A stretch of DNA of 49,955 nt, from the NCBI GenBank assembly GCA_017962175.1, contig JAGCVU010000233.1, positions 1-49,955 on the forward strand, written 5' to 3'. Under the pieces are notes generated by a model. That model worked only from the letters and a program-made list of their open reading frames with translations, was not told the origin of the DNA and did not search any database. Source of the stretch: Bacteroidales bacterium (lineage in GTDB: Bacteria > Bacteroidota > Bacteroidia > Bacteroidales > UBA3824). Every line of letters begins with the position of its first letter. The stretch's first letter is position 1. Below are positions 42,463 to 49,955 of this stretch, piece after piece. Made by a program: the position numbers and the translations under genes.

Positions 42463-44682
42463 TTATTTAGTGAGTATAGCTGCCATTGCTTCGTAAATGG
42501 TTCCGCTGTCTGGCAGGTTGTCGTTTTCGGGTTGCTCTATTTTTACAACCGGTGCAGGATGCTGCTTTAAAAATTCATTTACCTGTGCATTCAACGATGA
42601 ACCAAATATTCTTGAATCCACAAGAGCTATGTCATACACCACATTGTCGGCATTGTCGAGAGTGCGGTTGTGCTCCAATGTGTACACCTTATAATTAATA
42701 TCGGTTTTCATAAGAATGTTGGTGATGAAAATCGACAACAGACGGTCTTTGGCTATTACCACGGCTTTTTTGCCCTTCCACCTATATTGACGTTCGGGCG
42801 ATTGAAGCGGTGCTTTTTTGTAAGGTATTGTAAACGAAATGCTTGTGCCTTCTCCCAACTTTGATTCGGCGTATATTTTGCCGCCGAGTAGTTCGATGAT
42901 GGCTTTTGAAACAGGCAGTCCGATGCTTGGACCAAAACCTCTGGTGTTGACCGACGGTTTGTAGTATCGTGAAAAAATGTTTTTGAGCGATTCTTCGTCG
43001 ATGCCAATGCCGGTATCCGACACCTCAAAAAGTATTTCGGTGTCGTTGTTGCAGAGCGAGCAGTTAAATCTGATTTCACCCTTGTCGGTATAGCGGCAAG
43101 CGTTGTTAATCAGGTTTTTGAGCACTAATTCGAGCTTATCAAAATCGGTTTTGATAGCTTGTTTTTCGCCCTTGATGTTCATTCGTTTTACAAACTCGAT
43201 ATGCTTGTTGTTGTGATACAAGGTGCGCAGTTTGTAGTATTGGCAAATTTCGTTAAACAGATATCCTATATCGCCGGCGGTTTCTGTTAGGGTCAAAGTG
43301 CCGTCGTCGATTTTTTCCATATCAGCAATGGCATTGAGTAGCAGCATTATGTCGTCGTTCTGCTGTTTTACCACTGATACAAAACGAGTTTGGTCTTCGA
43401 TTTTGAGCGAGCGTGCGGCGGTGTCTAAATAACTGTTGATAGTGGCAAGAGGTGTTTTTATCTCTTGGCTAATGTTGGCTATCAGCGATTTTTGGGCTAA
43501 CTCGGCATTGTTGAGTTTTTCTTTGGTGGCGTCGAGTTCTTGCTGTATTGAATTGAGTTTCTCGTTGTTGAGTTTCAATTCGTTGTTGAGTTGTTCGTAC
43601 TGCTTGTTTTGTTCTCGCAGTTGCATTTGGTTTCGTCGGAGCAATTCGTGCTGAATATACTGTTCGTTGGTGTTGTGAATTATTCCGATATATCCAGCCA
43701 AATTGCCAAAACGGTCGAAACGCTTGATACCTCGCGATTTACAGTGAATATTGCTACCGTCTTTGTGTTGAAGCACAAGGTCTCTGTCAAAAATTGCAGT
43801 AGGGTCGTTGTTGTTGCTTTGGGCATATTCCAAAAGGTCGTTTTTGGATTCTAAGTCGCTCACAAACAGCAACGGTTTTTGTGTGATAATTTCCTCAGGT
43901 GTGTAGCCGATGATTTTAGTCACCGAGTTGCTCACATACACCACGTATCCGTTGCTGTCCATTTCCCAGAAACAGTCGTCGGTGCAGAGAGCCACTTTGT
44001 TGAATTTTTCTTCGGTGTATAGAAGTTGAGTTTTAATATCCCATCGTGATGCATCGGTGATCATCAGTCTGCCCAAAAGTACCGTTGCAGCCGGAAAAAC
44101 CACCAGCACAGTGGGCGAAAGTATCAACATGTTTGGAATAGTGTCGGCTGGAATAATTACCGGTGTCATCAGAAACATCAGTATATGTACCGTTACAGCC
44201 ATTTTCACAAGGGTGCTGATTTTGTGTTTCGACACCTCTTGAGGGTAAAATTTGTAAAACAATATTCCGCACAGCGAAGAAATAATTATTGTGTAAAGGT
44301 CGAAAATGAGCATACTGTCGGCATTCCACACGTCGGTGCCAATGTCAACGGTGTAGAATTGCACCACCGGCACAAAAAATCTGTACACAGCATACCCGCC
44401 CACAGCAAGAGCGGCTGTTACGGTGGTGCGAGCTCCGAGAAATAAACCTGATAGGGCAAGCAACACGGTTTTAGCATCGATAAATATTTTGGATCCGCTG
44501 TACCAACCGATGTTTTCAGCCATAAGCAAAATACCAGTAGCGCCTACAACAATACCTGTGGCGTATTGCATAAGCGATTTGTAGGTTTCGCGATACTTAA
44601 TCCAGTAAAAGTCGTATATCGACCTGAATATAAGTAGGATACCTACGTTGATGATAAAATCGGTGATGTCGCCCTTCGTCAT
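42463..44682 (-). CDS. LytS-type membrane sensor with degenerate histidine-kinase core
   Basis: A 739-residue membrane protein. Six or seven hydrophobic helices (about 8-210) with a 5TMR-LYT-like core (KIFIDAKTVLLALSGLFLGAR), then a PAS domain (about 222-340), a coiled coil (345-400), a HisKA-like helix pair (about 398-460), a HATPase domain (about 510-620) and a receiver-like C-terminal domain (635-739). The phosphoacceptor position in NISQEIKTPL is Gln406, not His; the codon is CAA at 43467-43465. The G2 box reads GFGPSIGLP, an altered form. N box NLINNACRYT and G1 DTGIGID are present. The C-terminal domain keeps an aspartate in IALVDSR but not the acidic pair. Likely a pseudokinase or a partner-dependent regulator. 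Follows galM by 12 nt. Confidence 0.9.
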   Translation of the reverse strand: MTKGDITDFIINVGILLIFRSIYDFYWIKYRETYKSLMQYATGIVVGATGILLMAENIGWYSGSKIFIDAKTVLLALSGLFLGARTTVTAALAVGGYAVYRFFVPVVQFYTVDIGTDVWNADSMLIFDLYTIIISSLCGILFYKFYPQEVSKHKISTLVKMAVTVHILMFLMTPVIIPADTIPNMLILSPTVLVVFPAATVLLGRLMITDASRWDIKTQLLYTEEKFNKVALCTDDCFWEMDSNGYVVYVSNSVTKIIGYTPEEIITQKPLLFVSDLESKNDLLEYAQSNNNDPTAIFDRDLVLQHKDGSNIHCKSRGIKRFDRFGNLAGYIGIIHNTNEQYIQHELLRRNQMQLREQNKQYEQLNNELKLNNEKLNSIQQELDATKEKLNNAELAQKSLIANISQEIKTPLATINSYLDTAARSLKIEDQTRFVSVVKQQNDDIMLLLNAIADMEKIDDGTLTLTETAGDIGYLFNEICQYYKLRTLYHNNKHIEFVKRMNIKGEKQAIKTDFDKLELVLKNLINNACRYTDKGEIRFNCSLCNNDTEILFEVSDTGIGIDEESLKNIFSRYYKPSVNTRGFGPSIGLPVSKAIIELLGGKIYAESKLGEGTSISFTIPYKKAPLQSPERQYRWKGKKAVVIAKDRLLSIFITNILMKTDINYKVYTLEHNRTLDNADNVVYDIALVDSRIFGSSLNAQVNEFLKQHPAPVVKIEQPENDNLPDSGTIYEAMAAILTK

Positions 44683-44694
44683 ATGCGGCTCAGA

Positions 44695-45750
44695 TTACAG
44701 TTCGGGAAAGAACTTGCTGTCGTTGTCGTTTTCTACCTCAAATTTAAATATAGTCTTCTGGTTGTACGATTTTCCGGGACGGAGAATAGCACTCGGGAAG
44801 TTGCTATTGTTTGGAGCGTCGGGGAAAAACTGTGTTTCAAAACAGCATGCACTCTGGCGAGGTATTGTTTTGCCGCAACGGTGTGTGAGGGTGTTGTCGA
44901 GCCAATTGCCGGTGTAAAACTGCATTCCGGGATAGTTGGTAAACACCTTTAATATACGTCCGCTGTGAGGATCTTCCACCTCGGCAGCCAAAAACATGTC
45001 GCCATCTTTGGTGTTGAGCACGTAGTTGTGGTCAAATGCAAAATCTTTGATGGTTTTTAGGCGACGGAATTTGCGGAAATCGAAATCAGTACCGTCAACA
45101 GGCATTAGCACGCCGGTAGGAATGCAATCGCTCTTAACCTCGGTAATGGCATTGGCGTTGATCATTACGGCGTAGTCGGCAATTGTAGTATCTTTAAAAT
45201 CGCCGCTGAGGTTGAAATAAGCGTGCTGTGTAAGGTTTACGGGGGTTGCCTTGTCGGTAACAGCCTGATAATGCATTACAAGTTCGTTGTTTTTTGTAAT
45301 CTTGTAAGTAACAGAGGCTGTGAGAGTTCCGGGGAAATTTTCTTCGCCGTCGGGACTTATATATTCAAAAGTGATTTCAGGTTCGTCGCCGTCAACAGTG
45401 TTTTTTACGCTCCAATCGCGAACGCTAAAACCTGTAGGCCCGCCGTGAAGGCTGTTAGGACCGTCGTTGGGATTAAGTTTGTATTCTACACCGTCGAGCG
45501 TAAATTTAGCAGCGCCGATACGGTTGGCATAACGACCGGGAACCACGCCGATATACGACTGATTTTTAACATATTCATCGTAGTCTTTGAGCTCGAGAAT
45601 AACGTTTTCTGATTTTCCGTTCTTACCGGGAACGTTGATATTGGTGATAGTGGCGCCGCGTTGAATAAAACCGGCTTCCATGCCCATACCATTGCTAAGT
45701 ATGTAGCGTTTTATGCCTTTGGCGGCATCGTAAGTTTCAATTTTTATCAT
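44695..45750 (-). CDS. galM: Aldose 1-epimerase (galactose mutarotase)
   Basis: Interconverts alpha- and beta-anomers of galactose and other aldoses. The 351-residue protein has the mutarotase fold with the catalytic histidines in NSLHGGPTGF and QHAYFNLSG and the general-base glutamate in CCFETQFFPDAPNN. No signal peptide, so cytoplasmic. First gene of a two-gene unit with the sensor at 42463; a TATATTTG promoter box lies 35 nt upstream. No galK or galT adjoins it. Confidence 0.96.
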   Translation of the reverse strand: MIKIETYDAAKGIKRYILSNGMGMEAGFIQRGATITNINVPGKNGKSENVILELKDYDEYVKNQSYIGVVPGRYANRIGAAKFTLDGVEYKLNPNDGPNSLHGGPTGFSVRDWSVKNTVDGDEPEITFEYISPDGEENFPGTLTASVTYKITKNNELVMHYQAVTDKATPVNLTQHAYFNLSGDFKDTTIADYAVMINANAITEVKSDCIPTGVLMPVDGTDFDFRKFRRLKTIKDFAFDHNYVLNTKDGDMFLAAEVEDPHSGRILKVFTNYPGMQFYTGNWLDNTLTHRCGKTIPRQSACCFETQFFPDAPNNSNFPSAILRPGKSYNQKTIFKFEVENDNDSKFFPEL

Positions 45751-45784
45751 AGTTAAAATGTGTTTTTTCTGATTAATGTTTTTG

Positions 45785-45792
45785 CAAATATA
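45785..45792 (-). promoter_or_regulatory. TAnnTTTG promoter box of galM and the sensor
   Basis: On the minus strand TATATTTG followed by C, 35 nt before the galM ATG. Confidence 0.65.
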
Positions 45793-46004
45793 GCGATTTT
45801 TTCGATATGCAAAAAAAATTTTTTTATGCCTGGAGATGTTTCTCTGCCTTTATGCCGTAAAAAAATATTCATTATTCATAAAAATGAACAAAATGAATAG
45901 TAGTATTTTATTTCTACACTCTGTATATTAGCATTGAAATCTGAACACAATTATTTTCAGACGGCTAATTAAAAACACACATTAAAAAAATAGAGAGATA
46001 TATT

Positions 46005-46859
46005 ATGAGACAGTTGAAAATTACAAAACAAGTTACCAATCGCGAAGCAGCTTCGCTCGATAAATATCTGCAGGAAATAGCCCGCATTAGCCTTCTAAAA
46101 GATGACGAAGAAGTTGACCTTGCGGCAAGAATTCGCAAAGGCGATTCCAGAGCTCTCGACCGCCTTATTAAAACAAATCTCCGTTTTGTAGTTTCGGTTG
46201 CAAAACAGTATCAAAATCAAGGTCTTAGTCTTCCCGACCTTATCAACGAAGGCAACGTGGGATTAATCAAAGCAGCTCAGCGTTTCGACGAAACCAAAGG
46301 TTTTAAATTTATCTCTTATGCAGTATGGTGGATTCGCCAGTCGATTCTGCAGGCTTTGGCAGAACAGTCGAGATTGGTTCGCTTACCGCTTAATAAAATA
46401 GGTGCAATTTCTAAAATCAATCAAACATACAGCAAACTTTTTTATGAGTTTCAACGTGAACCCAGCGCCGAAGAGGTGGCTAAGGAGCTTGACCTTATGC
46501 CTCGCGAAGTGCGTAGCGCTCTTACCAATGCAAGTCATCATACCAGTATCGATGCTCCCGTGGGCGATGGCGATGATTCGTGTGTGGTAGACTTTATGCC
46601 CACAAGCGAAGTGTCTAAACCAGATAACGGACTTATGACCGATTCGCTCCGAATTGAAATCAAACGTATGCTCAGCACTCTCGGTCAACGCGAAGCCGAC
46701 ATTGTTCGTCTCTATTTCGGTATTGATGCTCCTCACGCTTTCACCCTTGAAGAAATCGGCGAAAAATTCGGACTTACACGCGAACGTGTGCGCCAGATCA
46801 AGAGCAAAACAATCAAAGCGTTGAAATCTAAAAGTTTTCTTATCAAACAGTATTTGTAG
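46005..46859 (+). CDS. rpoD: Primary RNA polymerase sigma factor (sigma-70 family, short form)
   Basis: The housekeeping sigma factor of Bacteroidota, 284 residues, lacking region 1.1 and the non-conserved insert. Region 1.2 is at 16-50, region 2 at about 50-125 ([30 protein letters not shown] and [17 protein letters not shown]), region 3 at about 125-205 and region 4 at about 215-284 ([35 protein letters not shown]). It recognises TTTG-N19-TAnnTTTG promoters, which abound in this window. Its own promoter is not clear. Followed by a structured terminator RNA. Confidence 0.97.
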   Translation: MRQLKITKQVTNREAASLDKYLQEIARISLLKDDEEVDLAARIRKGDSRALDRLIKTNLRFVVSVAKQYQNQGLSLPDLINEGNVGLIKAAQRFDETKGFKFISYAVWWIRQSILQALAEQSRLVRLPLNKIGAISKINQTYSKLFYEFQREPSAEEVAKELDLMPREVRSALTNASHHTSIDAPVGDGDDSCVVDFMPTSEVSKPDNGLMTDSLRIEIKRMLSTLGQREADIVRLYFGIDAPHAFTLEEIGEKFGLTRERVRQIKSKTIKALKSKSFLIKQYL

Positions 46860-46877
46860 CAAGTAGTAATATATCTT

Positions 46878-46985
46878 GGGAAACTGTCAGCGAGTATAGA
46901 TTTTTCTTTTTCATTTTTTTATTCTCCTCTATATTCCAATTGATAATTGCAAACTAACATCCGCAAGGCAGTTTCCCCTTTTTTT
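46878..46985 (+). ncRNA. Three-way-junction RNA ending in a terminator, 3' of rpoD
   Basis: A long closing stem of 11 pairs (46878-46888 with 46967-46977, one G-U) encloses two adjacent hairpins: A, 9 pairs (46892-46900 with 46928-46936) with a 27-nt pyrimidine-rich loop, and B, 5 pairs (46937-46941 with 46945-46949) with a GAT loop. Seven T residues follow at 46979-46985. It is at least the rpoD terminator. Its size and shape suggest a small RNA processed from, or started near, the rpoD 3' end; a 6S-like RNA should be considered. Confidence 0.5.
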
Positions 46986-47039
46986 AAAAGTTAACAATTT
47001 GAAAACCTACCGTTTTTGGTTGCTATCTGAAACTTTTTT

Positions 47040-47047
47040 TATTTTTG
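47040..47047 (+). promoter_or_regulatory. TAnnTTTG promoter box of proBA
   Basis: TATTTTTG followed by CG, 22 nt before the proB ATG, with a TTTG 21 nt farther upstream. Confidence 0.65.
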
Positions 47048-47069
47048 CGATTCAGAAAACAACGCAAAA

Positions 47070-48146
47070 ATGACATTCACCATAAAAATAGGCTCAAACG
47101 TACTTACACGCGCTGATGGCACATTAGACACCGAGCGTATGGCGGGACTTGTTGCCGAGATTGCACATCTTCATCGTGCAGGACACCGTATTATTTTAGT
47201 TACTTCTGGAGCTGTGGCTGCCGGTCGCAGTATGATTTCGGGTTATCAGGAATTAGACCCCGTGGCGCAGCGTCAGATACTTTCGAGCATCGGTCAGGTA
47301 AAACTTATCGACCAATACAAACAGATTTTCGACCTTTATAATATTCGCATAGGGCAAATTCTCGTTACCAAGCAAGATTTTTCCACCCGCGAACACTACC
47401 TCAATATGCGCAACTGTATTCTTGCACTTTGGGGTAGCAATGTGATTCCTGTTGTAAACGAAAACGACACTGTATCAGTAACTTCGCTTATGTTTACCGA
47501 CAACGATGAACTTTCGGGACTGATGGCTTCTATGATGAATTGTCAAAAATTGTTTATACTCAGCAATATCGACGGCATTTTTAATGGAAATCCTTCAGAT
47601 CCGGGCACTTCGGTAATAAGGGAAATTAAGCAAGGGGCAAACATTTCGCAATATGTACAAACCACAAAATCGGGTTTTGGACGTGGCGGAATGCAAACCA
47701 AATGCCGCATTGCCCGCAAAACTGCCGATTCGGGTATCGACGTGTACATTGCCAACGGCACCAAAAAAGAGGTGATAACACGCCTTGTGAACGGCGACCC
47801 CGATTTTGTATGCACACACTTTGCCGCCGGCGAACAAAGCGCAGCCGTAAAAAAATGGATTGCATATTCCGATGGATTTGCAACAGCATCTGTAACAGTA
47901 AACAATGGTGCAAAAGCAGCTCTGCTTGCACACGACAAGGCTGCAAGTCTTCTTCTTCCCGGAGTTACCCAGTTTAACGGCGATTTTAAAAAAGATGATA
48001 TTTTGTTAATCAAAGATTTGGAAGGCAACACTCTCGGTGTTGGACGTGCCTCAATGGATAGAGACAAGGCTCAGGCTTCTGTTGCCGACAGCCGTTCCAA
48101 ACCGCTGATTCACTACGACTATCTCTACATTTATCCTGAAAATTAA
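47070..48146 (+). CDS. proB: Glutamate 5-kinase
   Basis: First step of proline synthesis: ATP-dependent phosphorylation of glutamate. The 358-residue protein has the amino-acid-kinase domain (1-255) with IKIGSNVLTR, VTSGAVAAGRSM, NENDTVSV and GFGRGGMQTKCRIA, plus a C-terminal PUA domain (about 275-358). The feedback region is normal. First gene of proBA, 12 nt before proA. Confidence 0.97.
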   Translation: MTFTIKIGSNVLTRADGTLDTERMAGLVAEIAHLHRAGHRIILVTSGAVAAGRSMISGYQELDPVAQRQILSSIGQVKLIDQYKQIFDLYNIRIGQILVTKQDFSTREHYLNMRNCILALWGSNVIPVVNENDTVSVTSLMFTDNDELSGLMASMMNCQKLFILSNIDGIFNGNPSDPGTSVIREIKQGANISQYVQTTKSGFGRGGMQTKCRIARKTADSGIDVYIANGTKKEVITRLVNGDPDFVCTHFAAGEQSAAVKKWIAYSDGFATASVTVNNGAKAALLAHDKAASLLLPGVTQFNGDFKKDDILLIKDLEGNTLGVGRASMDRDKAQASVADSRSKPLIHYDYLYIYPEN

Positions 48147-48158
48147 TAGACATCAATA

Positions 48159-49406
48159 ATGGAACAGATTCAGCAACAGTTGAATGCGGTAAAACATGCC
48201 GCAAGATTTATGAACCAGATAAGCGCAACCAAGAGCACCGAAATTCTCAACGCTTTTGCCGATGCGCTTGTGGCTAACACCGACGCAATTATAGCAGCCA
48301 ACAAGTTAGACCTTTCGAGGATGAACCCCGAAAATCCTATGTACGACCGTCTTATGCTCAATGCCGAGCGTATCAAGGCTATTGCCGCCGACACTCGCAA
48401 TGTGGCCACCCTTCCCGCTCCGTGCGGTGAGGTTTTGGAACAAAAATCTTTGCCAAACAAACTGAATCTCACCAAAATACGAGTTCCGCTCGGAGTGGTG
48501 GGCGTAATCTATGAGGCTCGTCCCAATGTTACTATCGATGTGGCTGCCCTTTGCATACGTTCGGGCAACGCCGTTGTGCTCAAAGGTGGTAGCGATGCCG
48601 CCGACAGCAACACTGTGCTTGTGGATATAATGCGCAATGTGTTAGACCGTTTGGGCATAAACAAAGAGATTATCCAACTTCTTCCTGCCGGACGTGAAGC
48701 GGCTACCCAACTTATGAACGCCGTGGGATATATCGACGTGCTTATTCCTCGTGGTAGCAAAAACCTTATCAATGCCGTTCGCGACAATGCCAAAGTGCCT
48801 GTGATTGAAACCGGTGCAGGCGTAGTGCACACATATTTCGACAAGGATGGCGACCTCGAAAAAGGCAAACGTGTAATCTGCAATGCCAAAACCCGTCGTG
48901 TGAGTGTTTGCAATGCTCTCGACTGTTTGATTATTCACAGCAGCCGTCTCGCCGACCTGCCTGCTCTTGCCGCTCCTTTGGCTGAAAAAAATGTGGAAGT
49001 TCTTGCTGATGATCGCGCTTATAAGGCATTGGAAGGCAATTATTCTGCCTCGCTAAAACGTGCCGAGGAGAGTGATTTCGGTTATGAGTTTCAGGCTTTG
49101 CGCATTGCCATCAAAACCGTGGATTCGCTCAACGATGCATTAGAACACATTTATAATTATAGTTCAAAACATTCCGAGGCTATCATCACCGAAAATCAGG
49201 AAACTGCACAAACATTTGTAAGCAACGTTGACGCTGCCTGCTGCTATATCAACACCAGCACAGCATTCACCGACGGAGCACAGTTTGGACTTGGCGCTGA
49301 AATAGGCATCAGCACTCAAAAACTTCACGCTCGCGGACCTATGGGATTGCGCGAACTCACAAGTTACAAATGGATTGCCACAAGCGACGGAGCCACTCGT
49401 TCCTAA
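48159..49406 (+). CDS. proA: Glutamate-5-semialdehyde dehydrogenase (gamma-glutamyl phosphate reductase)
   Basis: Reduces gamma-glutamyl phosphate to the semialdehyde with NADPH. The 415-residue protein has IRVPLGVVGVIYEARPNVT, VVLKGGSDAADSN, LIPRGSKNLI, the catalytic cysteine in SVCNALDCLIIH and the C-terminal RGPMGLRELTSYKW. The length is typical. Co-transcribed with proB. Confidence 0.98.
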   Translation: MEQIQQQLNAVKHAARFMNQISATKSTEILNAFADALVANTDAIIAANKLDLSRMNPENPMYDRLMLNAERIKAIAADTRNVATLPAPCGEVLEQKSLPNKLNLTKIRVPLGVVGVIYEARPNVTIDVAALCIRSGNAVVLKGGSDAADSNTVLVDIMRNVLDRLGINKEIIQLLPAGREAATQLMNAVGYIDVLIPRGSKNLINAVRDNAKVPVIETGAGVVHTYFDKDGDLEKGKRVICNAKTRRVSVCNALDCLIIHSSRLADLPALAAPLAEKNVEVLADDRAYKALEGNYSASLKRAEESDFGYEFQALRIAIKTVDSLNDALEHIYNYSSKHSEAIITENQETAQTFVSNVDAACCYINTSTAFTDGAQFGLGAEIGISTQKLHARGPMGLRELTSYKWIATSDGATRS

Positions 49407-49408
49407 TG

Positions 49409-49456
49409 TTTATACAAAAAACTGTATAAATATTCAATAAGGAAATCCCTTATTTT
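49409..49456 (+). terminator. Weak double-hairpin terminator after proA
   Basis: Two AT-rich hairpins in a row: 49409-49416 with 49423-49430 (8 bp) and 49436-49442 with 49448-49454 (7 bp), the second running into TTTT. Confidence 0.5.
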
Positions 49457-49500
49457 ACAATAACTTTAAATAGAAAGTGTTTTAATATTCATTTTTTTGT

Positions 49501-49508
49501 TAATTTTG
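49501..49508 (+). promoter_or_regulatory. TAnnTTTG promoter box of the decarboxylase operon
   Basis: TAATTTTG followed by G, 32 nt before the ATG at 49540. Confidence 0.6.
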
Positions 49509-49539
49509 GCGGAAATTTATTCAATAAAAATACAGTCGT

Positions 49540-49812
49540 ATGAATGGTACAGAAAGTAATTTAATGGAAGCATTGAAACTATTGTGCATTGGATTGTGTA
49601 CTGTGTTTGTGGTTCTTATGCTGATTATCCAGTTTGGAAAATTGCTTATCAAGGTGGTAAACAAGATTGCACCCGAAGAAGAGCAGACTCCTAAAGCCGC
49701 AGCCGCAGCATCTCCTGTAGCAATAGCACCCGATGTTCATCAAGCCATTGCCAAAGCAGTGGAGCAATTAACAGGCGGCCTTGGTCGCGTAGAAAAAATT
49801 GAAAGAATTTAG
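49540..49812 (+). CDS. OadG-family small membrane subunit of a sodium-pump decarboxylase
   Basis: A 90-residue protein with one N-terminal helix (about 12-32) followed by an Ala/Pro-rich linker (TPKAAAAASPVAIAP) and an acidic-basic tail, as in gamma subunits (OadG/MmdD) of oxaloacetate or methylmalonyl-CoA decarboxylases. It anchors the carboxyltransferase and beta subunit. The gene right downstream fits such an operon. Confidence 0.85.
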   Translation: MNGTESNLMEALKLLCIGLCTVFVVLMLIIQFGKLLIKVVNKIAPEEEQTPKAAAAASPVAIAPDVHQAIAKAVEQLTGGLGRVEKIERI

Positions 49813-49846
49813 TAAAACACGGTTAAACCGAAACAAGTATTAAAAA

Positions 49847-49955
49847 ATGAGCAAACAAGTAAAATTCAACCTTGTATTCAGAGACTTGTGGCAGAGTTCG
49901 GGTAAATATCAGCCACGTGTCGACCAACTTTTAAAAGTTGCACCCGCCATTGTAA
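49847..49955 (+). CDS. Start of a biotin-dependent decarboxylase alpha subunit (partial)
   Basis: Thirty-six codons from an ATG at 49847 run off the window end (MSKQVKFNLVFRDLWQSSG...). The text VFRDLWQSSGKYQPRVDQLL resembles the opening of the carboxyltransferase (alpha) subunits of oxaloacetate decarboxylases in Bacteroidota, consistent with the preceding OadG-like gene. The identification rests on a short fragment plus context. Confidence 0.65.
   Translation, partial: MSKQVKFNLVFRDLWQSSGKYQPRVDQLLKVAPAIV

Noticed and set aside
1..49955. tRNA, rRNA, CRISPR arrays and prophage genes
   Set aside because: I looked for cloverleaf ends, spaced direct repeats and phage structural genes by eye and saw none. 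A dedicated scan could still find a divergent one.

Overview
The window looks like a chromosomal segment of a Bacteroidales bacterium (phylum Bacteroidota). The evidence is a SusC/SusD pair, a short primary sigma factor lacking region 1.1, many lipoproteins with short signal peptides, LytTR and two-component-propeller signalling proteins, almost no Shine-Dalgarno sequences, and a promoter box of the form TAnnTTTG in front of most transcription units. I cannot name the genus. No tRNA, rRNA, CRISPR array or insertion sequence is visible.

Layout. 0-11 kb: a lipoprotein serpin; a SiaB/SiaC-like kinase-substrate pair whose kinase has two SiaB domains in tandem; an Hsp20 with an elaborate upstream region; a 1,322-residue sensor that joins an HTCS-type propeller to a SpoIIE/PP2C phosphatase; a secreted unknown; an orphan LytTR response regulator; an S41 protease lipoprotein. 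11-18 kb: a secreted leucine-rich-repeat protein, ispF, a MATE exporter, an AT-rich membrane protein of unknown function, an Rpn-type PD-(D/E)XK nuclease and a CapA-like lipoprotein. 18-28 kb: a SusC/SusD pair, a second SpoIIE phosphatase (TPR type), folD, ffh and a small lipoprotein. 28-32 kb: the aromatic amino acid operon pheA-tyrA-aroF/chorismate mutase-aroD, preceded by a Tyr/Phe-rich leader peptide and a terminator/antiterminator. 32-38 kb: three SurA/PpiC-like periplasmic folding factors and a MoxR ATPase on the minus strand. 38-50 kb: recQ, a small protein with a histone-like tail and a glycogen-binding-like domain, lptB, a DnaQ-like exonuclease, a DUF4870 membrane protein, a LytS-type sensor with a degenerate histidine-kinase core, galM, rpoD with a structured 3' RNA, proBA, and the start of a sodium-pump decarboxylase operon.

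How the parts fit. Most genes are housekeeping. The most interesting biology is regulatory. (1) The SiaB-SiaB/SiaC pair lies less than 1 kb from a PP2C phosphatase with a periplasmic propeller, and a second PP2C phosphatase lies further on. This suggests a partner-switching phospho-circuit reading extracellular signals, with an unknown output because no diguanylate cyclase is present here. (2) The aromatic operon has a complete ribosome-mediated attenuator in the sequence. (3) The Hsp20 gene has a sigma-54-like promoter with three spaced palindromes. (4) A 108-nt three-way-junction RNA follows rpoD.
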